From NCBI RefSeq assembly GCF_011752565.1, contig NZ_VWXK01000044.1, forward strand, positions 1 through 45,601: a stretch of 45,601 nt of DNA. The letters run 5' to 3'. Every line of letters begins with the position of its first letter. Within the stretch, counting starts at the first letter, position 1. Below, one piece after another: positions 25,301-33,263 of the stretch. The translations under genes and the position numbers were made by a program. Origin of the DNA: Pantoea sp. Ap-967. Its GTDB lineage: Bacteria > Pseudomonadota > Gammaproteobacteria > Pseudomonadales > Pseudomonadaceae. The notes under the pieces were generated by a model. It was not told where the DNA came from and ran no database searches. It saw only the letters and a program-made list of their open reading frames with translations.

Positions 25301-26434
25301 TCATTCCACCGGGCGGGTATCGATGCTCACCACCACCGACATGCCCGGGCGCAGGTGCCGGGCTTCGGGCTGGTCGGCATCCACGGTGATGCGCACCGGG
25401 ATGCGCTGGGCGATCTTGACGAAGTTGCCGGTGGCGTTGTCGGCCTGCAGCAGGGCGAACTCCGAGCCGGTGGCCGGGGAAATCTGCCGCACATGGCCGC
25501 GCAGTTTCAGGTGGTTCAGGGCATCGACGGTAAAGGTGGCCGCCTGGCCGATGCGCACGTCGGCCATTTGGGTTTCCTTCATGTTGGCGATCACCCACAA
25601 AGTGTCGGGCACCAGCGCCATCAGCTGGGCGCCGGAGTTCACGTAGGCGCCCAGGCGTGTGCCGATCTGCCCCAGCTGGCCGTCGCGTGGGGCGGTGACG
25701 CGGGTGTTGTCCAGGTCGATGCGGGCCAGCTCCACGGCGGCCTTGGCGTTTTCCACGGCCGCTTCCAGGGCCGCGCGGTTGACGATGACCGTTTCGCGGT
25801 CCTGGCGGGCGATTTCCAGCGCAGCCTTGGCCTGGGCCAGGCTGGCCACGGCTGCGGCCTCGCTGGCGCGGGACAGGTCCAGGGTGCTGCGCGACACCGA
25901 GCCGTCGCTGACCAACGCCTGGCTGCGGCTGAGGTCGGCCTTGGCCTTGGTGGCCTGGGCCTGGGCGTCGCCAATGGCCGCCTGGCGCTGGGCGATGGTG
26001 GCCTCGGCACTGTTGCGCTGCTGCAGGTTGTTGGCCAGCGATGCCTGTTGCTGTTGCAACTGGGCGATGGCCTGGGCCAAGCGCTGCTTGTAGATACGGT
26101 CGTCCAGTTGCACCAGCAGGTCGCCGGCCTTGACGAACTGGAAGTCGTGCACCGGCACGTCGACGATGTAGCCGCTCAGCTGCGGCCCGATGATCGTCAC
26201 CTGGCCGCGTACCAGGGCGTTTTCGGTGCTCTCGATGGCGCTGCTGAATGGCGGCAGGCGCCAGGCGTAGAGCACCAGCAGGATACCGGCCAGGGCCACG
26301 CAGGCGAAGCTGACGGTGGAGAGGATGCGGACCCGGCGGGTGCGTACCGGGCTGCTGGGTTCGCTGGGCGGGGCGACACCTTCCGGGGTTTCGGCAAGGG
26401 CCGTGGTGGTGGTGCTGCGGGTTTCTTCGGTCAT
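25301..26434 (-). CDS. HlyD/EmrA-type membrane-fusion protein
   Basis: This 377-residue adaptor has one N-terminal membrane segment (residues about 38-60), then the lipoyl half VRGQVTIIGPQLSGYIVDVP, a long helical hairpin (about 105-235, rich in Ala/Gln), a second lipoyl half DNTRVTAPRDGQLGQIGTRL and a beta domain ending GMSVVVSIDTRPVE. This is the EmrA/FarA pattern of inner-membrane-anchored adaptors that work with DHA2-type MFS exporters and a TolC-like channel. It overlaps the exporter gene by 4 bases (ATGA). No outer-membrane channel gene is nearby, so a shared channel is probable. Confidence 0.88.
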   Translation of the reverse strand: MTEETRSTTTTALAETPEGVAPPSEPSSPVRTRRVRILSTVSFACVALAGILLVLYAWRLPPFSSAIESTENALVRGQVTIIGPQLSGYIVDVPVHDFQFVKAGDLLVQLDDRIYKQRLAQAIAQLQQQQASLANNLQQRNSAEATIAQRQAAIGDAQAQATKAKADLSRSQALVSDGSVSRSTLDLSRASEAAAVASLAQAKAALEIARQDRETVIVNRAALEAAVENAKAAVELARIDLDNTRVTAPRDGQLGQIGTRLGAYVNSGAQLMALVPDTLWVIANMKETQMADVRIGQAATFTVDALNHLKLRGHVRQISPATGSEFALLQADNATGNFVKIAQRIPVRITVDADQPEARHLRPGMSVVVSIDTRPVE

Positions 26435-28080
26435 CGCTTGGCAGTACCGCTGGTGGCGTCTTGTGAAGCGGCCTGGCGCGCCTTGTAGCGCAGCCAGGAA
26501 CCGCGAATAGTAATCCAGATCATGGTCAGCACGGCGATGCTGCCGATCAGCATGAATACATCGTTATAGGCCATCACGTTGGCCTCGCGGGTGGCCGCGC
26601 TGGCCAGTGCGCGCAGGCCGGCCTCGCTGCGCAGGGCCGGGTCGGCGATGACCCCGGCGTAACTGGCGCCGCTGCTTTGCACGCGGGCGTTGACCAGCGG
26701 TTCCAGGTAGCTGAGGCGGTCCATCAGGTGGCTGGAATGGAATTTCTCGCGCCAGGTCTGGAACGTGCCGAGCAAGGCTGCACCGATCAGGCCGCCCAGG
26801 TTGTTGCAGATGCCGAACAGCACCGAAAAGCTCACCAGGTTGCGCGGGTTGGCGCGCACGTGGCTGATGCCCAGGGCCATCGACGGGCCGAGGAAAAAGG
26901 TGCTGCCGAAGGCCAGCAGGAACTGGCTGAGGTACATCTGTGCCGGGCGCGTGAGGTTGCTTGAGCTGCTGTCCATGAAGGCGCCGGTGGCCATTGCGGC
27001 CAGGGAGATGAACAGCGGGATGATCAGGTGGGTCGGGGCAATGGTCAGGGCGCTGGTGGCCAGGCCCGCCACGGCGCCCAGCAGCATCACCCAGTACAGC
27101 GCACGCATTTGCTCGCTGCCCATGTTCAGGGCCTGCAGGAAGCCGACGGCGCCGGTGGACTGCTCGGAGGTCACCATGCGGATCAGGACCACGCACAGGC
27201 CCAGGCGGATGATGGCCCCACTGCCCAGCCAGCGCGTCATCAGCAGCGGGTTCTGGCGGTTGTGTTCAATGGCCAGGCCTGAGAACACCAGGGCGATGGA
27301 CGCTGCCAGGGCGACGCCGATCCACGGGGCGTCCAGCCACCAGTCGATGCGCCCTAGCGACAGCACCGCGCAGAGCAGTGCGGTGCCGCTGGCCATCAGG
27401 GTGAAGGTGAGAAAGTCCAGTGGCTCGAAGGTTTTGAAGCGGTCGCCGGGTGGCAGCTTGAGCATCAGCACGCAGCCCAGCGCTGCCAGTGCCAGGCCCA
27501 GTTCGAACAGGTACAGGCCGCGCCACTCGGCGATCTGCAACAGGTCTTCGGAGAAGATCCGCGCCAGGGGCAGGGCCAGTTGCGAGGCGCCAAGGCCCAG
27601 CACCATGGCCTTGAGCCGCCAGCGTTCGGGAAAGGCCTGGATCATGTAGTACAGGCCCAGCGAGCTCAGCGCGGCACCGACCATGCCGTGGGCGGCGCGC
27701 ACGGCGATGGCCGAGTTGAGGTCGTTGACCAGCAGGTGGGCGAAGGTGACCAAGGCGTACAGCACCAGGAACACCTCGGTGAAGGCGCGCAGGCCGAACT
27801 GCTGGCGGAATTTCACCAGCAGCAGGTTGATCGAGACGTTGGTCATGACATAGGCGGCGGGTAGCCAGGCCATTTCGGCGCTGGTGGCACCCAGGGCGCC
27901 TTGCAGGAATACCAGGTTGGCGGTGACCAGTGCGTTGCCCAGGCCGCCGGTGATCGCCACCAGCAGGCCGACCACGCCGTAGGCCAGGCGCTTGGCCGGG
28001 GTGTGCAGGGGCGTGGAGGGCGAGCCGGGGAGGCTGGGTTTTTCGTGGGGGAGCCACTGGCGGGGGGCGTATTTGTCCAT
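26431..28080 (-). CDS. MFS exporter, DHA2/EmrB type
   Basis: This 549-residue transporter with about 14 membrane segments is the inner-membrane partner of the HlyD-type gene downstream. The length, the N-terminal RLAYGVVGLLVAITGGLGNA, EMAWLPAAYVMTNVSINLLL, and LRAFTEVFLVLYALVTFAHL, and the large loop before the last segment are those of DHA2 exporters. Together with the adaptor it would export toxic hydrophobic acids or drugs across the envelope. It is the first gene of the minus-strand series (exporter, adaptor, LysR, CoA-transferase, lyase, permease). The substrate is unknown. Confidence 0.88.
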   Translation of the reverse strand: MDKYAPRQWLPHEKPSLPGSPSTPLHTPAKRLAYGVVGLLVAITGGLGNALVTANLVFLQGALGATSAEMAWLPAAYVMTNVSINLLLVKFRQQFGLRAFTEVFLVLYALVTFAHLLVNDLNSAIAVRAAHGMVGAALSSLGLYYMIQAFPERWRLKAMVLGLGASQLALPLARIFSEDLLQIAEWRGLYLFELGLALAALGCVLMLKLPPGDRFKTFEPLDFLTFTLMASGTALLCAVLSLGRIDWWLDAPWIGVALAASIALVFSGLAIEHNRQNPLLMTRWLGSGAIIRLGLCVVLIRMVTSEQSTGAVGFLQALNMGSEQMRALYWVMLLGAVAGLATSALTIAPTHLIIPLFISLAAMATGAFMDSSSSNLTRPAQMYLSQFLLAFGSTFFLGPSMALGISHVRANPRNLVSFSVLFGICNNLGGLIGAALLGTFQTWREKFHSSHLMDRLSYLEPLVNARVQSSGASYAGVIADPALRSEAGLRALASAATREANVMAYNDVFMLIGSIAVLTMIWITIRGSWLRYKARQAASQDATSGTAKR

Positions 28081-28121
28081 GGGGGAGACTGTACGTCAGG
28101 GGGCTTGGCTTGGGAACTGGG

Positions 28122-28171
28122 GCGCCTGTGAGACCGAGCGCCGCCCGCGCGGCGCTCGATCTCACAGGCGC
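28122..28171. repeat. Long inverted repeat upstream of the EmrB-like gene
   Basis: GCGCCTGTGAGACCGAGCGC plus CGC pairs with GCGGCGCTCGATCTCACAGG plus CGC: 23 base pairs with one mismatch and a 4-base loop. It differs from the REP family and has a weaker relative at 33033-33075. It may be a terminator for the dehydrogenase gene, or a second dispersed repeat class. Confidence 0.75.
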
Positions 28172-28215
28172 TGGCAATCGTTCGCCATGCCACAGGCGCT
28201 GCAATCGTTCGCCAT
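28163..28215. repeat. Tandem direct repeat, 25-26 bases twice
   Basis: CACAGGCGCTG(G)CAATCGTTCGCCAT occurs at 28163-28188 and again at 28191-28215, differing by one base. The first copy overlaps the right arm of the adjacent inverted repeat. It lies 12 bases before the stop of the dehydrogenase gene on the opposite side. Confidence 0.8.
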
Positions 28216-28226
28216 ACCCCACAATC

Positions 28227-29249
28227 TCAAGCCCCGGCATCCAACACGATCCGATACCGCGCCTTGCCGCTGCGCAGGTGCTCGATCGCCTCGTTCACCC
28301 GGCTCATCGGGAACATCTCCACCTGTGGCAAAATCTGGTGCCGAGCACAGAATTCGAGCATTTTCGCCGTCCCTGCCGGCGAGCCGACCGGGGAGGCAGA
28401 GAGGCTTTTCTGCTGCGGTATCAGGTTGAACACATGCACCGGGATCGCTCCCGGCACCACGCCAACGAAATTGACCCGGCCACGGTCGCGCAAGGTGCCG
28501 ATCATGGCCGTCCAGTCGAGGTTGGCGTTGGCCGTCACCAGCAGGAAGTCCAGCGTTCCGGCGATCGCCTGCAGCGCCGCGCTGTCGGTGGACGCCACCA
28601 CCTTGTGCGCGCCCAGGCGCTTGGCTTCATCCTGCTTGGCCAGCGATGAGGTGAAGGCCGTGACCTCGCAACCCCAGGCATTGAGAAAACGCAGGGCCAA
28701 GTGGCCAAGGCCACCGATGCCGACCACGCCGACGCGATCGGTGGGCTTCACATCGAACGCCAGCAGCGGGTTGAACACCGTGGAGCCTGCGCAGAACAAT
28801 GGCCCGGCCAGCGCCGGGTCCAGCCCTTCTGGCAGCGGGACCGCCCACGCCCAGTGCGCCCGGATGCGGTCGGCGAAACCGCCGTTGCTGCCAATGATGG
28901 TGGGTTGCACCGAACCACACAGGTTATGCGCGCCTTCCATGCAGGGCGCACAGTGCATGCAACTGCCTTTGTACCAGCCGACGCCGACCCGCTGGCCCAC
29001 CTGCAGCCCCCGCACGGCGCTGCCCACGGCTTCGATGCGGCCAACCACCTCATGGCCGGGAATAAACGGGTAGCGGCTGACGCCCCATTCGTTGTCGATC
29101 ATCGACTGGTCGGAATGGCAAACGCCGCAGTATTCCACGGCAACTTCTACATCGTCGGCCGCCAGGCTGCCAGGGTCGTAGCTGTAGCGCTCCAGCGGCG
29201 CGCCGGCGGCGGTGGCGGCCCAGCCGTTGAAGGGAGTGGCATTGCTCAT
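28227..29249 (-). CDS. Zinc-dependent alcohol dehydrogenase / aldehyde reductase (YahK/CAD type)
   Basis: This 340-residue medium-chain dehydrogenase interconverts alcohols and aldehydes, probably with NADPH as in the YahK/cinnamyl-alcohol-dehydrogenase group. Catalytic zinc ligands are Cys41 (EYCGVCHSDQS), His66-Glu67 (PGHEVVG) and Cys153 (PLFCAGSTVF); structural zinc is held by Cys97, Cys100, Cys103 and Cys111. The nucleotide-binding GIGGLG is at 177-182. All expected residues are present, so it should be active. GGAGG precedes the ATG by 6 bases. It follows the AraC gene by 41 bases on the same strand, so it is probably the enzyme output of that regulator pair. Confidence 0.9.
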   Translation of the reverse strand: MSNATPFNGWAATAAGAPLERYSYDPGSLAADDVEVAVEYCGVCHSDQSMIDNEWGVSRYPFIPGHEVVGRIEAVGSAVRGLQVGQRVGVGWYKGSCMHCAPCMEGAHNLCGSVQPTIIGSNGGFADRIRAHWAWAVPLPEGLDPALAGPLFCAGSTVFNPLLAFDVKPTDRVGVVGIGGLGHLALRFLNAWGCEVTAFTSSLAKQDEAKRLGAHKVVASTDSAALQAIAGTLDFLLVTANANLDWTAMIGTLRDRGRVNFVGVVPGAIPVHVFNLIPQQKSLSASPVGSPAGTAKMLEFCARHQILPQVEMFPMSRVNEAIEHLRSGKARYRIVLDAGA

Positions 29250-29290
29250 GAGGCACCTCCAGTGGGTTGGCGAAGCCTGGCAAGTGTAGT

Positions 29291-30325
29291 TCAGCCGGCG
29301 CCTTGCCAGTCCGCCAGCAACGCCAGCTCGCTGGGCACCCGCCCGGTCCAGCGCTTGAACGAACGGCGGAAGTTGGTGCTGTCGCTGAAGCCCAGGTACT
29401 GCGCCACTTCATCGTTGCTGTAGCCCTTGACCTGGTAGAGGTACAGCGCCTGGTCGCGGCGCACCCGGTCCAGCTGTTCCTGGAAATTCGAACCATGGCG
29501 GGCCAGGCGGCGCTTGAACGAGGCGGGGCTGGTGCAGAAGGCGGCGGCCACACGCTCCAGGTTCAACGGCTGGCGAATCAGCCCGTGCAGGTACTCGTAC
29601 ACCAGGTCGAGAAAACTCACCTGCCAACCCCAGGCCGCCAGCTGCGCGTCGCAGTGCTGGCGGGCCACCTGCTGGGCGGTGGAGCCAGCGCCAGGCCAGG
29701 CGCGCAGCAAGTATTCGCGGGGCAGGCTCATGACCGTGGACGGGCAGCCGAAGGCCACGGCATCGCCCAGGTGTACCCAGTATTGTTCGACATAGGCCGG
29801 CTCGGCGTGGCTGAACTGGAAGCGCCAGGGCAACTTTTCCTGTTGCTGACGGCGAGCCAAGGCCACCACCGCGGTCATGCTGGCCTCCAGCAGGAAGCGG
29901 CTCTGCTCGCCAATTGCGCAGCTTTCGCGCCAATACAGGTGCAGGTGGTGTTCATCCAGGCGCAGTACCGGGCTGAGCAGGGGCGACAACAATGCGCGGT
30001 ACTGGGCGATGCGTTCCAGTGCCTGCAACAGATGGTCGGCCTGCTCCAGCAACAGGCTGGCAGCGCCGTAGTGCCCGGGCCACAGACGCTGGCCGTAGAG
30101 GAAGCTGCTGTCGTCGGCACCGAGCAGGCGTTGGGCATTGGCGATCAGGCGCAGGAACTGCTGGGGGCTGAGCCGGGCCTGGCCGGTGATGATGTCGTCG
30201 TAGAACAGCCCGCAACCGCGCAGCAAATGGTGGGTGTCGATCTGCCGCGAGCGGGCCAGGTCGATCAGCGCGGCGGGCAAGTGGTGGGCGGTAATGAAGC
30301 GGCTGTCGCCGTCGTAGCCGTTCAT
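29291..30325 (-). CDS. AraC-family regulator with arabinose-binding-like N-domain (OruR type)
   Basis: This 344-residue regulator has the N-terminal ligand domain of the OruR/ArgR-like AraC subgroup (residues about 15-200: LLRGCGLFYDDI, ARLSPQQFLRLIANAQRLLG) and two C-terminal helix-turn-helices (about 245-335) with the AraC signature GYSNDEVAQYLGFSDSTNFR RSFKRWTG region. Its ATG overlaps the stop of the upstream GGDEF-like gene by 4 bases (ATGA), so the two are translationally coupled. The dehydrogenase gene follows. Effector unknown; possibly an alcohol, aldehyde or amino acid. Confidence 0.87.
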   Translation of the reverse strand: MNGYDGDSRFITAHHLPAALIDLARSRQIDTHHLLRGCGLFYDDIITGQARLSPQQFLRLIANAQRLLGADDSSFLYGQRLWPGHYGAASLLLEQADHLLQALERIAQYRALLSPLLSPVLRLDEHHLHLYWRESCAIGEQSRFLLEASMTAVVALARRQQQEKLPWRFQFSHAEPAYVEQYWVHLGDAVAFGCPSTVMSLPREYLLRAWPGAGSTAQQVARQHCDAQLAAWGWQVSFLDLVYEYLHGLIRQPLNLERVAAAFCTSPASFKRRLARHGSNFQEQLDRVRRDQALYLYQVKGYSNDEVAQYLGFSDSTNFRRSFKRWTGRVPSELALLADWQGAG

Positions 30326-31242
30326 GCCCGGCGCGCCTGGCGGGGCTTGGCCTGGGCCAGGGCCTGGTTGAGGCGCTTGAGCAAGTGCGGCGGGTCTTCG
30401 TCCAGCGCCATCACGCTGGCCACCGTTGCCGCCAGGTGCAAGCGTTCGCCATGGCGGCTGGTGTGATGGGCTAGGTGGGCGATGCTCTGGCCCAGGGCTT
30501 GGGCCATGGCTTGGGCCTGGCGCTCACCGGTGTTCGGCAGCACCGCGACGAAGCGGTCGCCGGCCAAACGGCAGAGCATGTCTTGCTGGCGCAGGTTGAG
30601 CAGCAGCAACTGGGCAACCACCTGCAGCACCAGGTCGCCTTCATCCTGGCCGTAACGCTGGTTGACCTGGCTGAAGTCATCCAGGTCGATGGCGATCAAC
30701 GACAGCGCCTGTTGTTCGCTGGCGGCCTTGGCCAGCGCCTGTTGCAGGTGCTGGCGCAGATACTGGGCGCCGGACAGCGGGGTGAGGTGGTCGAACAGGC
30801 GGTGCTCGCGGAACAACTGCTCGCGCTTGCGCATCTGCGCGGTGATGGCGTGCTGCTCCTGTTGCAGGTGGTACATGCCCAGGGTCAGCAACAGCATGCC
30901 CAGCGGCATCGGTGCGGTTTCCAGCCAGTTGTCCCAGACCGCTTCGGGGGGCAGGCGGATGAACTCGTCGAGGGTGTCCATCCACATCGAGAAGGCGGTG
31001 AAGCACAAGCCCAGGGACAGCAGGCGGGTGACCCGGCCGGCGGGGCGCCCGTGCAGCAGCATCACCAGCCAGCCACAGAGGATCAGGCAGGTGCCGCCTT
31101 CACCGGCAACGTCCATCCAGTTGATCTCGGCCCAGGCCTTGATCGTGCCGGCGGCCAGGTAGATGAGCAGGCCGGCGTTGGCGGCCAGGAGCAGGCCGGC
31201 CAGGGTCAGGCCGTGTTGCTTGAAGAGGGATCTGAGAGGCAT
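30322..31242 (-). CDS. Membrane protein with degenerate GGDEF domain
   Basis: This 306-residue protein has about four membrane segments (roughly 11-32, 50-64, 72-88, 110-125) and a C-terminal GGDEF-like domain from about residue 145. The domain keeps IDLDDFSQVNQRYGQDEGDL and the RxxD..CRL lead-in, but the signature is AGDRF (227-231) in place of GGDEF. The loss of the first glycine and especially of the catalytic glutamate predicts no cyclic-di-GMP synthesis, so it more likely senses or binds a nucleotide or acts structurally. An inhibitory RxxD site is not obvious. The ATG was set at MPLRSLFKQ with AGAGG just before it; the longer frame enters REP sequence. Confidence 0.8.
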   Translation of the reverse strand: MPLRSLFKQHGLTLAGLLLAANAGLLIYLAAGTIKAWAEINWMDVAGEGGTCLILCGWLVMLLHGRPAGRVTRLLSLGLCFTAFSMWMDTLDEFIRLPPEAVWDNWLETAPMPLGMLLLTLGMYHLQQEQHAITAQMRKREQLFREHRLFDHLTPLSGAQYLRQHLQQALAKAASEQQALSLIAIDLDDFSQVNQRYGQDEGDLVLQVVAQLLLLNLRQQDMLCRLAGDRFVAVLPNTGERQAQAMAQALGQSIAHLAHHTSRHGERLHLAATVASVMALDEDPPHLLKRLNQALAQAKPRQARRA

Positions 31243-31340
31243 GGGGTGTCCTGTGGTCTTGTTGTCGCCAGTACCGGCCCTTTCGCGGGTAAACCCGCGC
31301 TCAGGGAACAAATCGCAAATAGCTGATTTAACGGAGAATC

Positions 31341-31444
31341 CTGTAGGAGCGGGCTTGACCCGCGAAGCAGGCACCGCGGTGCATGGCACCGGCTGCGCCG
31401 GTGTTCGCGGGGCAAGTCGGATCGCCGCACCGCCGCTCCTACAA
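31341..31444. repeat. Compound REP element, copy 1 (left flank of the phytase block)
   Basis: CTGTAGGAGCGGGCTTGACC CGCGAAGCAG continues with GCACCGCGGTG, GCACCGGCTGCGCCGGTG and a closing inverted REP (GTTCGCGGGGCAAG...CGCTCCTAC). The same series occurs in reverse at 39661-39749. This copy carries an extra stretch of about 16 bases (TCGGATCGCCGCACCG) inside the closing unit. A shorter REP-like hairpin (CTTTCGCGGGTAAACCCGCG) precedes it at 31279-31298. Confidence 0.85.
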
Positions 31445-31506
31445 AGGATGGCGGCGGGCCTACGTGCGATGCAGCATGCAAGGGCTTTATCTCAATCCGA
31501 TGACGC

Positions 31507-32901
31507 TCACTTGCCCCGCGCCGTGCACGGCAGGCCGTCTGGCCCCATATCGGCCTGGCAGTAGCGTTCGCTGGCCAGTGCCAGCTTGGGTTCGTGCAGG
31601 AACTTGCGGCTCTTGGCGTCGCGGTTGACATCGAAGGCGTCATACAGCCGGCCATCGGCCGAATAGGTACGAACCTGCAGGCGCTCGCGCTCGACGGAAA
31701 CGGCCTGGTAGAGCTGCGTGTCTTCCGCCGTGCGGTCCGGCTGGCTGCGGGCGCGGTCGTTGAGCCCGTACATTTTCGACCCGGTCACCGACACCATGTA
31801 CACCGGGCCAATGGCCTGCTTCGCCTGCTGCGCGGCGCGGGTGGCCTGGCGCCCTTGGGCGTGGGTGAGGCGGCTGTAGCAGTGGTCGTGGCCTTGCAGC
31901 ACCAGGTCGACCTTGTAGCGTTCCAGCAGGGGTTGCCAGGCGGCCTTGAGCGGCTCGGTGTCTTCGGGGCGGGCGCAGGTGTAGACCGGCTGGTGCATGA
32001 CCACGATGTTCCAGCGTGCCTTGCTGGCTTTGAGCACGTTTTCCAGCCACGCGGTCTGCGCCTGCAGGGTGCCCAGGTCCAGCGCCGAGGTGCCGTCCAG
32101 GACCACGAAGCGCACGTTCTGGTAATCGCTGAAGTAGCTGGTGGCGGCCACGCCAGGCGCGCCGTTGCGCGGCAAGGCGAACTGCGCGGGTACATGGGGG
32201 CTGAGGCTGCGGCTTTCGCTGCCGTCAGGGTTCAGGGTTTCCAGGTATTCGTGGTTGCCGAATGCGGTCAGTTGCGGGATCGCCGCGTACGCCCAGCCAC
32301 CGGCCTGGTTCCATTCGCCCCATTCATCGTCGTGGGCAAGGTCGTCGCGCGAAGCCACCAGGTCGCCGGCGTGCACCACCAGGGCCGGTTGCGCCACGCT
32401 ACGCAGGGCCTGGCGGATGGTGCGCGAGGCGATGGCGAGGATGTCGTTCTGGGTATCGCCCAGGTAGATGAACGAGAACGGTGCGAAAGCGGCCTGGGCC
32501 GTGCGGAACTGGTGCCATTCGCTCCAGCCGGCGCTGCCTTTGACCCGGTACACGTAGGCCGTACCCGGTTGCAGGTGCTCCAGCCGTACCTGGTGGTAGT
32601 TGGCCGGGCCGTTGTCGCTGTCCAGGCGCTGGGTGGTGCCGCCCAGTGCGCTGGCCTTGGCCGCCAGCGAAGGGCCGGCCAGGGCGGGGCCGAGTTCGAG
32701 CACGGCATCGGCCTGGGCCAGGTCGGTGCGGTAGCTGATCGCCATTTGCGTGGCGGCATCCTGGCCTGGGGTGAGCACGATTCGGTCGGCCAATGTGCCG
32801 GCGGCGTAGGGCTGCCCGGGCGAGCGCGGCACGGCGCTATCGGCATTGGCGTGGGCCAGGGTGGCGCAGAACAGGGTGGCGAGTAGCAGGGGGCGGTGCA
32901 T
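31507..32901 (-). CDS. Secreted metallophosphoesterase, purple-acid-phosphatase-like
   Basis: This 464-residue precursor has a signal peptide (MHRPLLLATLFCATLAHANA), a fibronectin-like N-domain (about 40-135, ending GTAYVYRVKGSAGWSEWHQF) and a calcineurin-like phosphoesterase domain. Metal-binding motifs are GDTQND (148-153), GD at 179-180, GNHE (215-218), His303 in VVMHQPVY and GHDHCYSR (337-344). In true purple acid phosphatases the second motif is GDxxY; here it reads GDLVAS, so the purple-giving tyrosine seems absent. It would release phosphate from organic esters in the periplasm or outside. It is divergent from the TonB-receptor/phytase operon, suggesting a joint role in phosphorus scavenging. 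Confidence 0.85.
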   Translation of the reverse strand: MHRPLLLATLFCATLAHANADSAVPRSPGQPYAAGTLADRIVLTPGQDAATQMAISYRTDLAQADAVLELGPALAGPSLAAKASALGGTTQRLDSDNGPANYHQVRLEHLQPGTAYVYRVKGSAGWSEWHQFRTAQAAFAPFSFIYLGDTQNDILAIASRTIRQALRSVAQPALVVHAGDLVASRDDLAHDDEWGEWNQAGGWAYAAIPQLTAFGNHEYLETLNPDGSESRSLSPHVPAQFALPRNGAPGVAATSYFSDYQNVRFVVLDGTSALDLGTLQAQTAWLENVLKASKARWNIVVMHQPVYTCARPEDTEPLKAAWQPLLERYKVDLVLQGHDHCYSRLTHAQGRQATRAAQQAKQAIGPVYMVSVTGSKMYGLNDRARSQPDRTAEDTQLYQAVSVERERLQVRTYSADGRLYDAFDVNRDAKSRKFLHEPKLALASERYCQADMGPDGLPCTARGK

Positions 32902-33263
32902 GGGGTTTCCTCGGTGAGCCCGAACGGCGTGATGGGGCGCAAAGGAAACAAAGGCGGATGACGGTTCGGTTACCGGCAGGGGGGTCGATTGGGCTCAGGT
33001 GATTGGTGCATGCCCTGGCGTTTTTCTGCGCCTGGGCGAGCGCCCGCCGCCGGCGCGGCGCTCGATTTCCAAGCGCCCAAAATGCCATGGCCCACCTTGC
33101 GCCCAGGTCATTTCAGCTCAATTACCCACGAAAACCCCATGAATCCGGCCATTTCAGCCAGCGTGCCCGGCCCCCTGTCACGCAAGTGCCACACACTCTT
33201 CCTAGCTTTCGCTGCCATTCCCGGGCTCACCGGGCCACTGCAAGCGAGGGTTCCAAGGTGGCA
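32902..33263. other. 362-base divergent intergenic region, phosphatase / TonB receptor
   Basis: No gene is seen. It must contain both divergent promoters. Features are an imperfect GC-rich inverted repeat at about 33033-33075 (GCGAGCGCCCGCCGCCGGCG then CGGCGCTCGATTT), related to the one at 28122, and a candidate Pho box at 33175-33192. In-frame codons extend left from the receptor start to 33003 but look non-coding: no signal sequence or receptor homology is present there. Confidence 0.6.
33175..33192 (+). promoter_or_regulatory. Candidate Pho box upstream of the receptor-phytase operon
   Basis: CTGTCACGCAAGTGCCAC consists of two 7-base units separated by 4 bases, as in PhoB sites (CTGTCAT-N4-CTGTCAT). 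The first unit matches 6 of 7 positions and the second 4 of 7. It lies 71 bases before the receptor ATG. The match is partial, and phosphate control is suggested mostly by the genes it precedes. Confidence 0.35.

Noticed and set aside
33003..33263. In-frame N-terminal extension of the second TonB receptor
   Set aside because: It would hide the signal peptide and reads through a GC repeat and the promoter region; the ATG at 33264 has a ribosome site and signal sequence.
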